Source of the DNA: GCA-2708415 sp964351905
GTDB lineage: Bacteria; Pseudomonadota; Alphaproteobacteria; Micavibrionales; Micavibrionaceae
Assembly: GCA_964351905.1 (NCBI GenBank)
Contig: CAYGPG010000006.1
Location: 17,280 to 81,279, forward strand
Reading direction: 5' to 3'
DNA length: 64,000 nt
Shown: piece by piece, positions 52,140 through 61,843 of the stretch
How the letters are laid out: every line of letters begins with the position of its first letter
Position numbering within the stretch: position 1 is the stretch's first letter
Notes under the pieces: generated by a model
Databases searched by the model: none
What the model saw: only the letters and a program-made list of their open reading frames with translations
What the model was told of the DNA's origin: nothing
Position numbers and translations under genes: made by a program

Positions 52140-53246
52140 TTATTCTGCGTCTTTAGGTTCACCTTTATGTTCGTAGTGAACAGGATATAATCCTGCCTTA
52201 TCAGGCACGAAGCTCATCACAGCCATATCGTTCACATAGAAGACGGGGTCGTCTGATAGAACGAAGTTATAAAGACGAATATCTTCTTCATGTTCGAGAA
52301 TATCGAGCTTTTCGACTTTCTTGGTCTTGCCCCCATGAAGAATAATTTCATCACCAATTTCTAGGGTTGTAACCTTACCTTTGAGTAGGTCATAAGCTTC
52401 GATTTCTGCGCCTTCTGAATGCTGAGCCTTCCATCCTTCTGTTGTTAAAACAGGGTGATTATTTGTAATGAAGTGATCTGTGTCATTGATGCTCATAAGG
52501 CGTTGATGATCCCAATCTGCCGCTTCCATCATGGGACGATCATAACTGACAACGCGTGTGGGTTTTCCATTGCTGCCCATGAGGGCGTCACCAATAACAA
52601 CATCTTCAATATCTTTGACAGAGCCATCAGCCATCAACACATCACTACCTGCAGAAAAGCAGGAGAAACAGCCTCGATCAGTGCTGTGGCTAGCGCATGT
52701 TCCTGTATTTGTTGCGACCCAAGTTCCAGAGTTACAGTCAAAGTTTCTACTGCCATAGGTTCCACTACTGCACATTCCGCCGTGCGGATCAGTTACAGTA
52801 AGGCTAGTACCATTTGAACTTGCAGGGCGACTACCTGTGCAAGTATCAAAACCTACAGTCCAAGAAGGATTTCCTGCAGGACATCCTGGTTCACACGATG
52901 CAAATAAATATGTTCCAGAAAGTGTTCCAGTTGTGCACGTTCTTGTTTCAGAAACACAGGCTGTTCCTACGGGTGCAGAGTTTTGATAAGCCGTAACGTT
53001 GTCGCCATCATCAATAGATCCTCCCCATGGTAGGCCGCAAGATCCAGGCGTTCCGCCGCCGCCTGCAACTAAAGAATCAACATAATCTTTGTTAACGCCA
53101 TCGGTTCCAGCCGTCGGTGTAGCAACATTCATTACTCTCTCACTTCCCGCGTTGATTTGCGATTTGGCAGGTTGAGAATAAAGAACACTTATCGATAAAA
53201 AAACGGTAAGTAAGAATGTTGAAATATAGATTTTTTGTTGTTTCAT
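52140..53246 (-). CDS. Secreted protein with fibre motif and C-terminal Hint domain (1)
   Basis: About 368 residues from the ATG at 53244-53246, chosen because AAAGG lies a normal distance upstream; the earlier Met in frame is less likely. A signal peptide (IYISTFLLTVFLSISVLYSQ...) ends near AKS-QI. Next a single fibre-like unit (VMNVATPTAGTDGVNKDYVD), then a Cys-rich linker (several CxxC-like pairs). From about residue 204 a Hint domain: CFSAGSDVLMADGSV (splicing-type Cys block), FITNNHPVLTTEGW (TxxH block). No Asn plus Cys/Ser end is evident. Self-cleavage at the Cys is expected from the family; not proven. Confidence 0.85.
   Translation of the reverse strand: MKQQKIYISTFLLTVFLSISVLYSQPAKSQINAGSERVMNVATPTAGTDGVNKDYVDSLVAGGGGTPGSCGLPWGGSIDDGDNVTAYQNSAPVGTACVSETRTCTTGTLSGTYLFASCEPGCPAGNPSWTVGFDTCTGSRPASSNGTSLTVTDPHGGMCSSGTYGSRNFDCNSGTWVATNTGTCASHSTDRGCFSCFSAGSDVLMADGSVKDIEDVVIGDALMGSNGKPTRVVSYDRPMMEAADWDHQRLMSINDTDHFITNNHPVLTTEGWKAQHSEGAEIEAYDLLKGKVTTLEIGDEIILHGGKTKKVEKLDILEHEEDIRLYNFVLSDDPVFYVNDMAVMSFVPDKAGLYPVHYEHKGEPKDAE
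52151..52637. repeat. Hint-domain cassette, copy 1 (487 bp, identical to copy 2)
   Basis: Identical by eye over its length to 53290-53776 (offset 1139 bp), including third positions. Sequences diverge at once outside the block. It covers most of the Hint domain of the 52140 gene. Confidence 0.85.
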
Positions 53247-53281
53247 TGGTCTACCTTTATTGTCCAATTTAAATTTAAAAA

Positions 53282-54364
53282 TTATTCTTCTTTAGGTTCA
53301 CCTTTATGTTCGTAGTGAACAGGATATAATCCTGCCTTATCAGGCACGAAGCTCATCACAGCCATATCGTTCACATAGAAGACGGGGTCGTCTGATAGAA
53401 CGAAGTTATAAAGACGAATATCTTCTTCATGTTCGAGAATATCGAGCTTTTCGACTTTCTTGGTCTTGCCCCCATGAAGAATAATTTCATCACCAATTTC
53501 TAGGGTTGTAACCTTACCTTTGAGTAGGTCATAAGCTTCGATTTCTGCGCCTTCTGAATGCTGAGCCTTCCATCCTTCTGTTGTTAAAACAGGGTGATTA
53601 TTTGTAATGAAGTGATCTGTGTCATTGATGCTCATAAGGCGTTGATGATCCCAATCTGCCGCTTCCATCATGGGACGATCATAACTGACAACGCGTGTGG
53701 GTTTTCCATTGCTGCCCATGAGGGCGTCACCAATAACAACATCTTCAATATCTTTGACAGAGCCATCAGCCATCAATACATCGCTACCCGCAGTAAAACA
53801 GGATACGCAACCACGGTCAGCTGTTTGATAGGTACATGTTCCACCATTTGTGGCATTCCATGATCCAGCATTACAAACAAAGTTCCTGCTTCCCCCAAAC
53901 CCGTTACTACATGATCCTGGAAAAGGATCTGTTGCTGTGCGGTTTTGACCGTGAGAAGCGGCAGTAGTAGTACCTGCGCAATTAGACCAGTTATGCCCTT
54001 GGGTGGGGCATCCGTCAGTGCATGATGGATTTAAATATGTTCCTGTTAATGTACCATCATCACATGTTCTGACTTCAGAAACGCAGGCTGTTCCTACGGG
54101 CGCAGCATTTTGGTAGGCTGTGACTGTGTCACCATCCTGAATAGATCCCCCCCATGGCAGGCCACAAGGATCCTTCATATTGGCAACGGCAGTATCAACG
54201 TAATCTTTATTCACCAGATCAGTCCCTGCCGTCGGTGTTGCCACATTTGTTATCTTTTCAGTGCCAACATTGATTTGCGATTGTGCAGGGTGCGCATAAA
54301 GAATGCCTATTAAAATAAAAATAGGGAGAATAAGCGCCGAGGCATAAATTTTTTGTTTGCTCAT
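53282..54364 (-). CDS. Secreted protein with fibre motif and C-terminal Hint domain (2)
   Basis: About 360 residues from the ATG at 54362-54364 (AAGGA upstream). The signal peptide ends near AQS-QI. A fibre-like unit (KITNVATPTAGTDLVNKDYVD) and a Cys-rich stretch follow, then CFTAGSDVLMADGSV and the same Hint domain as the downstream gene, almost residue-identical from VLMADG to the end. The N-terminal parts differ clearly between the two. It lies 53 bp after the giant fibre gene and 35 bp before the other Hint gene. Confidence 0.85.
   Translation of the reverse strand: MSKQKIYASALILPIFILIGILYAHPAQSQINVGTEKITNVATPTAGTDLVNKDYVDTAVANMKDPCGLPWGGSIQDGDTVTAYQNAAPVGTACVSEVRTCDDGTLTGTYLNPSCTDGCPTQGHNWSNCAGTTTAASHGQNRTATDPFPGSCSNGFGGSRNFVCNAGSWNATNGGTCTYQTADRGCVSCFTAGSDVLMADGSVKDIEDVVIGDALMGSNGKPTRVVSYDRPMMEAADWDHQRLMSINDTDHFITNNHPVLTTEGWKAQHSEGAEIEAYDLLKGKVTTLEIGDEIILHGGKTKKVEKLDILEHEEDIRLYNFVLSDDPVFYVNDMAVMSFVPDKAGLYPVHYEHKGEPKEE
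53290..53776. repeat. Hint-domain cassette, copy 2
   Basis: Partner of 52151-52637. Exact identity by eye over 487 bp points to recent duplication or gene conversion. Confidence 0.85.
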
Positions 54365-54417
54365 AGAGCGATCCTTACTATCCATCATAGTTTAAATTTT
54401 AACATGTAATTTTGAAA

Positions 54418-57400
54418 TTAGTTACTCTCTTTTTCCAGTTTTTCAAGACGCTCTAAAATCTCTTGATGCTGTTGTTTAAGCTTGGCATTTTCTTTTTTAA
54501 GTTTGCTTACGACATCGAACAATTCAACAGTTGAGTTTTTCAACTCTTTAATTGATTCAATGATTGGCGCGATAAGTCCCAAATAGTTCACAGATTTTGT
54601 TTTAATTTCATCATCTGCTGTTTCAACCAATTCAGGGAAGATCGTTTCTAGCTGTTGCGCCTTCACACCATATTCAACTTTTTCATTTGCATCATCTTTC
54701 ATGGTAAAGCTGATCGTGTCAATTGCAGTAACTTTATCAAGAAGAGAACCCATTGTTCTTAATGGTGTGATATTATTTTTAAGACGCACATCTGATGTAT
54801 CAGTTAGTGTTCCGCTAAAGGTGATGCTATCGTCTACTTGAATACCTGTGCTAGTTGTACTCAGTTTTACAGCACCAGCGTAATGTAATATAGCTTCATT
54901 GTCAGGGTCTGCGTAAAACAATGTTCTATTCGTGCCTGATAAATCTTCAGCTTGTATAAAAATAGCTGCCCCATGTTTGTATCCACGAATAACGTGGTTT
55001 GTGCCATTGTGAAATACACGAAAGTCAGCGTCATTACCTAAGCGAACTTGAAAGTTGTCTTGCCATTCTGTGTGGGCAGAAACATCATCATCTGCGTCAC
55101 TGCGAATGAAGGCCGCTGAGTCGATACCATCAATTGTGTCTGCATCGTTTAGATCGGATAATAGGGTAGCATTTAGATCTGCGGCCTGTATTGTTCCGTC
55201 GTTGATATCACCACTTGTCACTGAATTATTGACAATTTTGTTCGAGTTCACAGAATTGTCAGCAAGCTCTGAAGCTCCAACAGCACCCGCAGCAATTTCT
55301 GACGCACCAACTGAGTTAGGGGCAAGATCATCAGCTGTTAAAGTGTTATCCTCAATTTCTGTACTATCGATTGTGCCATCAGTGATGAGATCACCGCTAC
55401 CACCAGCACCTAGATCATCGCCCGTTCCTGTGAGAAGTGAAGTCCCACCAAAGGTAATATCAGTGGCTGAGATTTCTAATGCAGATCCCCAGGTAAGTGG
55501 AGCATCATTACCAGCACCAGGGTTGTTTGCAACAGCAAGTTCTAAAACTGTATTACTAGTGGCATCAATGTTAGAACGAATAATAGCTGCACCGCCAACG
55601 TGCGTGAATCTTTCATCGCTGGTTGAATAGTCATGACCAAAGCGAATTTGAACATTACCCGCGCCGTCATTATTGGTGATACGGTTTACGCCATCTTCCC
55701 AAACAAGTTGTGATGCTGTTACAACGCCCGCATTATTAATGGCGTTATTCGCCATGTTTAAAGCTGTTGTAGCGGTATGATCCCCTAAATCATCGCCAGT
55801 ACCTGATATTTGAGCATCGACATATGCTTTTGTTGCTGCATTTTGATCAGCTATTGGATCTGCAAGACCAACTATTCTATTTCCTGCAACATCTAAGAAA
55901 GTTGATGTCAGACGCATTTTTTCAGCGCCCGCTATATCAAACTCCATACGGTCGTTATTTACGAATGTGATCTGATCCCCACTATCACGCCCTACATTTC
56001 CATCTGTTGTATAAAGTGTTCCTGTAGTTGTTCCACCAGCGCCTAAGTCATCACCAGCGCCTGTTACTTGAGCATCGACATAGGCTTTTGTTGCGGCGTC
56101 TTGTGCCAATGTTGGGTCAGTCAGGTCTGTAATCTTACCTGTTACAGCAACACCATCTGTAGTGGTCTGTAATTTCATCCCATCAGAATGGCTCAAGCTT
56201 ACGCCCGTATCTGGATTTACAACTAACATGTTACGAAGTGTTCCACCTGTATCACGGCCTTGAATTCTTAATTCTGTTCCTGCTGGGTTTGAACGAATGT
56301 AGTTTCTTGTACCATCGTGATAAATTCGCATATCTGCTGCATCACCAAGACGAACTTCAAAGTTGTCTCCCCATTCTGTATGAGCAGAAACGGCATCATT
56401 GGCATCACTACGGATGAATTGAGATGAATCTAAGGTATCTAAGGTATCTGCATTGTCAGCATATTTAGTTTTAGAATCAAATGTATAGGTGCCTGCACTA
56501 GAGTGAGATCTAAATCCATGTAAATATCCATTAGCATCCACTGTAAGAGCCACTGAACGTGCTCCACTATTTTGACCTACAATAGCCGCTGTGAAAGTTG
56601 GATTAAGAGTTGTTCCTGACGTTCCATCTAAGCTAGCCACATAAAGACCATTTTGTTGTTGGCCTGGCCCACTTCCATTAATATCAAAAGTATTTTCAAC
56701 TTGAATTGGGTTGGTAAAAGTGACTGTGCCCGCTGCCGTATCATCAACGTCACTGCGTAAAAATTGAAGTGAGTCTAGCGTATCTAGTGTATCTGAATCT
56801 CCACCACCGGCAGAAACTTGAGCATCGACATATGCTTTTGTTGCGGCATGCTGTGCTCCTGTTGGATCCGCCAAGTCTGTGATTAGATTTCCGTTCAGAT
56901 CAAGCCCTGAGCCTATTAAGCGCATTTTCTCAACACCATTTACGTCGAATTCCATACGGCTGTTATTTACAAAGGTTATTCTGTCTGTGTTATCAAGACC
57001 AACATTTCCATCTGTTGTGTAAAGTGTTCCTGTAGTTGTTCCACCTGCGCCTAAGTCATCACCAGCGCCTGTTACTTGAGCATCGACATAGGCTTTTGTT
57101 GCGGCATCTTGTGCGTTGGTTGGATCAGCTAAATTTACAATTTTGTTTGTCGCAAGGTCAAGCGCCGTTGTTGCTGTATGGTCGCCAAGGTTATCACCGG
57201 TTCCTGTCAGAAGTGATGTTCCACCAAATGTAATATCAGTTGCTGAGATATCTAGTGCAGATCCCCATGTAATTGCCGCGTCATCACCTGCTCCTGGATT
57301 TGAAGCAACACGTAATGTGAGTTCTGTTCCTGATGTTGCATCAATATTTGATCCAATAAACGCCGCGCCTCCACCATGTGTAAATCGCTCGTCGCTGGCT

Positions 57401-60400
57401 GAATAGTCATGACCAAAGCGAATTTGAACATTTCCACCACCATCATTGTTGGTAATGTTATTTGTACCATTTTCCCATGATATGCCGGCTCCTGCTGTTG
57501 CTGTAATTGTACCTGCAACTAATGAACCTGCTGAAATATCTCCTGTTCCTGTAATATTATTGCTGCCCATTGCCAATGTTGTCGTTGCGGTGTGATTACC
57601 AAGGTTATCTGCCCCGCCCGCTGTTACTTGTGCATCCACATAGGCTTTCGTTGCGGCGTCTTGAGCCAATGTTGGATCAGTCAGGTCTGTAATTTTACCT
57701 GTTACAGAAACCCCATCTGTCGTAGTTTGCAATTTTGTTCCCGTAGAATAAGCCAAGCTAACACCTGTATCTGGATTTACACGTATCATATTACGTATCG
57801 TTCCGCCGGTATCACGTCCTTGAATTCTTAATTCTGTTCCTGCTGGGGTTGAACGAATGAGGTTTACTGTACCATCGTGATAAATTCGCATATCTGCCGC
57901 ATCACCAAGACGAACTTCAAAGTTGTCTTGCCATTCTGTATGAGCAGAAACGGCATCATTGGCATCACTACGGATGAATTGAGATGAATCTAAGGTATCT
58001 AAGGTATCTGCATTTGCAGCTGCAGATACTACAGTCGCATCCACATATGCTTTTGTAGCTGCATCTTGCGCTAAGGTTGGGTCACCCATACCAGTGATTT
58101 TATTTGTGCCCATGATGATATCCGTACTTGCAGTATGGTTACCCAAGTTATCCGCGGCAGCAGCGACAGCTGTATCAACATATGTTTTTGTTGTGGCGTC
58201 ATTGGCGGCCGTTGGTGTACCAAGGTTGATGATTTTGTTTGTGGCAAGATCTAATGCTGTTGTCGCGGTATGATTCCCTAAGTTATCTGCACCGCCAGAT
58301 GAAATTTGTGCATCGACATATGCTTTTGTAGCTGCATCTTGCGCTAAGGTTGGGTCAGTAAGCCCAGTAANNNNNNNNNNNNNNNNNNNNNNNNNNNNNN
58401 NNNNNNNNNNNNNNNNNNNNNNNNNNNNNNNNNNNNNNNNNNNNNNNNNNNNNNNNNNNNNNNNNNNNNNACATATGCTTTTGTAGCTGCATCTTGCGCT
58501 AAGGTTGGGTCAGTAAGCCCAGTAATTTTACCTGTTATAGAGACACCATCTATCGCTGTTGCGAGTTTTGCGTCACCGTTATGATAGAGCGTCAAAGTAT
58601 TATCTGGATCAGCAACGATCATATTTCTATTGGTTCCTGCTGTGTCTTCCCCTTGAAGTATCCAGCGTGATCCATGAGAAAAGCTTCTCATAGTAGTATT
58701 AGTTCCATTAAAGTCCATTCTAAAGTCTGAATCTGTTCCTAAACGCACTTCAGAATCATCTGTCCATATTGTGTTTGCGGAAACAATATCAGGTGCATCA
58801 CTACGGATGAATTGCAATGAATCTAGCGTATCTAAAGTGTCTGCATCAGAGGTTGCAGCAACAGCTGTATCTACATAAAGTTTTGTCGCAGCATCGGCAT
58901 CTAATGTTGGCGTGCCAAGATTAATGATTTTATTTGTCGCTAAATTTAAAGCAGTTGTTGCAAGGTGATCTCCTAAATTATCTGCACCACCAGAAGAGAT
59001 TTGCGCATCAACATATGCTTTTGTTGCGGCATGCTGTGCTCCTGTTGGATCCGCCAAGTCTGTGATTAGATTTCCGTTCAGATCAAGCCCTGAGCCTATT
59101 AAGCGCATTTTCTCAACACCATTTACGTCGAATTCCATACGGCTGTTATTTACAAAGGTTATTCTGTCTGTGTTATCAAGACCAACATTTCCATCTGTTG
59201 TGTAAAGCGTTCCTGTTGTTGTACCGCCTGCGCCAAGGTTATCCGCAGCAGCAGCCACAGCCGTATCAACATATGTTTTTGTTGTGGCATCATTGGCGGC
59301 CGTTGGCGTGCCAAGGTTAATGATTTTGTTTGTCGCAAGATCAAGCACCGTTGTCGCAGTATGATTACCAAGATCGTCCGCTCCTGTCCCGGCATCATCA
59401 TCAGCACATTCCCAAATCGTGCCTGTGTTGTTCCACTTGGCCACTTGACCATCTGTACAAGAAAGTCCCGCAAGTGTGTCATTATCAGTTAGGCCACTGA
59501 TTTCAGTATCAACATAGGCTTTTGTTGCGGCGTCTTGTGCCAACGTTGGGTCACCAAGTCCGGTAATTTTATTTGTTGCCATAGCGAGAGCGGTTGTTGC
59601 GGTATGATTACCAAGGTTGTCGCTTGCGCCTGAAATGGCTGTATCAACATAAAGCTTTGTTGTGGCATCTGCGTCCAATGTTGGTGCACCAAGGTCTGTA
59701 ATTTTATTACCATTCAACTCAAGTGACGCTGTATCTAAACGCATCATTTCTGTGCCGCCGACATCAAATTCAATACGGGTGTTATCGATGAACGTGAAGC
59801 GATCATTTGAATCACGTCCAATATTTCCATTGCTTGAATAAAGCGTTCCTGTTGTTGAGCCGCCATTACCAAGGTCATCGCCGCCACCGCCGCCAGAACC
59901 GTTCGTCGCACAAACCCATGCGGAGCCATTCCACTCCGGTACTTCGCCAATAGCACAAGAAAGGCCCGCGAGCGTGTCACTGCCAGCGCCAAAGCTGACC
60001 CAACTTCCACCTGAATCTTTATATTCTAAAACACCTGCATTATCACGGAAACCATATCCTGTTGCACCTGGTGTTGATGATGTGGCGCCAAAGTTGATAT
60101 AACTTCCTGCGGCTAAACCTGCATTACCTGCAACATATAATGGCCAGTTTGTGGCACCGTTTGTTGCGGAAAAATATCCACCAAAGTTATTTCCAGTTGT
60201 TGTGGTAGTTGACTGACCATACACACCATAATTGTTATATGTGGCATCTTTCCCTTCAGCAAAAATACCATAATTATTATTATTTGAACTACCTGCTCCT
60301 TGAGCATAAACACCGTAATTGGTTGTGGCGCCCGTTGTTAGAGCTCTAAAATGACCACCGTAATTTGTGCTGCCTGTTGATCCTGCGCTATAGCCTTGAA

Positions 60401-61811
60401 CACCATAGTTTGAGGATGTGGCACTATTACTATAAACACTTAAACCGTAGTTGGATGAAGCTGCCCCTTCAGCACTTCCTTGAAAGCCATAGTTAAATGA
60501 TCCTGTTCCTCTTCCTTCAGCATGAACACCAATTGTTCTACTTGCATTTCCTGATGCACGTGAATTAAGACCTCTATTGTAAGTACTTGCAGATGTTTCT
60601 GTAGACGAAATGTTTAAGCCAGTTGAAAAAGTGTCACCCGTATTACTTCTAGTTAGGTATAGTGCTTTGGCTGTTTTATCAAAAGTAAATACACTATCTG
60701 CTCCCAATGTACCGCCATCATTAAATTGAACTTGTGTATCTGCCCCTGCTGGTGTTGCTACTACACCTGCGACTTCGGCATCCACATAGGCTTTTGTGGT
60801 GGCGTCTGCTGGATCCGTAGGAGTGCCCAATCCTGTGACTTTATTATTGCCCATGATAAGGTTTGTTGTTGCAGTATGATTACCTAAATCATCTGCGCCG
60901 GCAACGACAGCTGCATCAACATATGCCTTTGTTGCGCCATCTTGTGGATCTGTAGGGTCGGCTAAGTTCACAATTTTGTTTGTGGCAAGATCAAGCGCCG
61001 TTGTTGCAGTATGATTACCTAAATCATCTGCGCCACTGCCTGCGGTATCGTCAGAACATTCCCAAACAGTGCCTGTGTTGTTCCATTTGGCCACTTGGCC
61101 ATCTGTACAAGATAATCCAGCCAGAACATCTGACTCATTTGCATCAACATATGCTTTTGTAGCGGCATCTTGTGGGTCTGTTGGGTCACCCATACCAATA
61201 ATTCTATTGGTATAAAGGCTGAGAGCATTAGGCGTTAAACGCATTTCTTCAATGCTATTCACGACAAACCCTATGCGTGTATTATCAATGAAGCGGATAC
61301 GATCTCCACTGTCAAAACCGACATTACCGTTTGACGTATAAAGTGTACCCGTGGTTGTTCCGCCTGCGCCAAGGTTATCTGCCGCTGCGGCGACAGCCGT
61401 ATCAACATATGTTTTTGTTGTGGCATCATTGGCGGCCGTAGGCGTTCCAAGGTTAATAATTTTGTTTGTGGCAAGATCCAATGCTGTTGTCGCGGTGTGA
61501 TTACCTAGATCATCACCACCACTGCCTGATGCATCGGCGGCACATTCCCAAATGCTTCCTGTGTTATTCCATTTGGCGACTTGTCCATTTGTACAAGTTA
61601 GGTTGGATAGTGTATCACCATCACCGCGCATTGCGGTCCAATCTGTTCCATCACAATATTGCATAACGGAAAAATCTGTATTAAAAATTTGTTCACCCGT
61701 CACGCCAGCTGGATTAGAACAGACTGCAAAAGCACTATGGCTTCCCCCCATTATAAAAATGGCTGCTAACAATCCTATCGCCTTTATTTTGCGCATATTT
61801 TGTTTTTCCAT
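54418..61811 (-). CDS. Giant surface fibre with S74 chaperone/autoprotease domain, interrupted by an assembly gap
   Basis: Signal peptide at MRKIKAIGLLAAIFIMGG (start at 61811). The body has about 17 units of roughly 40-70 residues ending in DAATKAYVD or close variants, plus LSCTDGQVAKWNN units and an NYG-rich stretch (about 60100-60500). The C-terminus is an S74/endosialidase-type intramolecular chaperone from TSDVRLKNNI (Ser codon 54793-54795) to the end, about 125 residues, with a coiled coil (KKENAKLKQQHQEILERLEK). A 100-N gap at 58371-58470 splits the frame; if the 55-bp flanking repeats are one copy, the frame is single and about 2,412 residues. A second open frame beginning at 58146 is only internal. 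Confidence 0.85.
56828..57024. repeat. Internal 197-bp direct repeat, copy 1
   Basis: Identical by eye to 59011-59207. Encodes the VEKMRLIGSGLDLNG...HAATKAYVD part of a fibre unit. Confidence 0.8.
58371..58470. other. Assembly gap of 100 N
   Basis: The 55 bases before the gap (58316-58370) and the 55 bases after it (58471-58525) are identical. That is the pattern of two contigs ending in the same k-mer at a repeat. The length 100 is a placeholder. Confidence 0.95.
59011..59207. repeat. Internal 197-bp direct repeat, copy 2
   Basis: Partner of 56828-57024, 2183 bp apart in the window (2028 bp if the gap and duplicated 55 bases are removed). Confidence 0.8.
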
Positions 61812-61843
61812 TGTTCTTATCCTTATAATTTATCCCTAATTAT

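Noticed and set aside
58146..58146. Gene start of the S74 fibre at 58146
   Set aside because: It is a TTG inside a fibre unit; the frame is open upstream to the assembly gap and continues in the next frame when the gap is collapsed.
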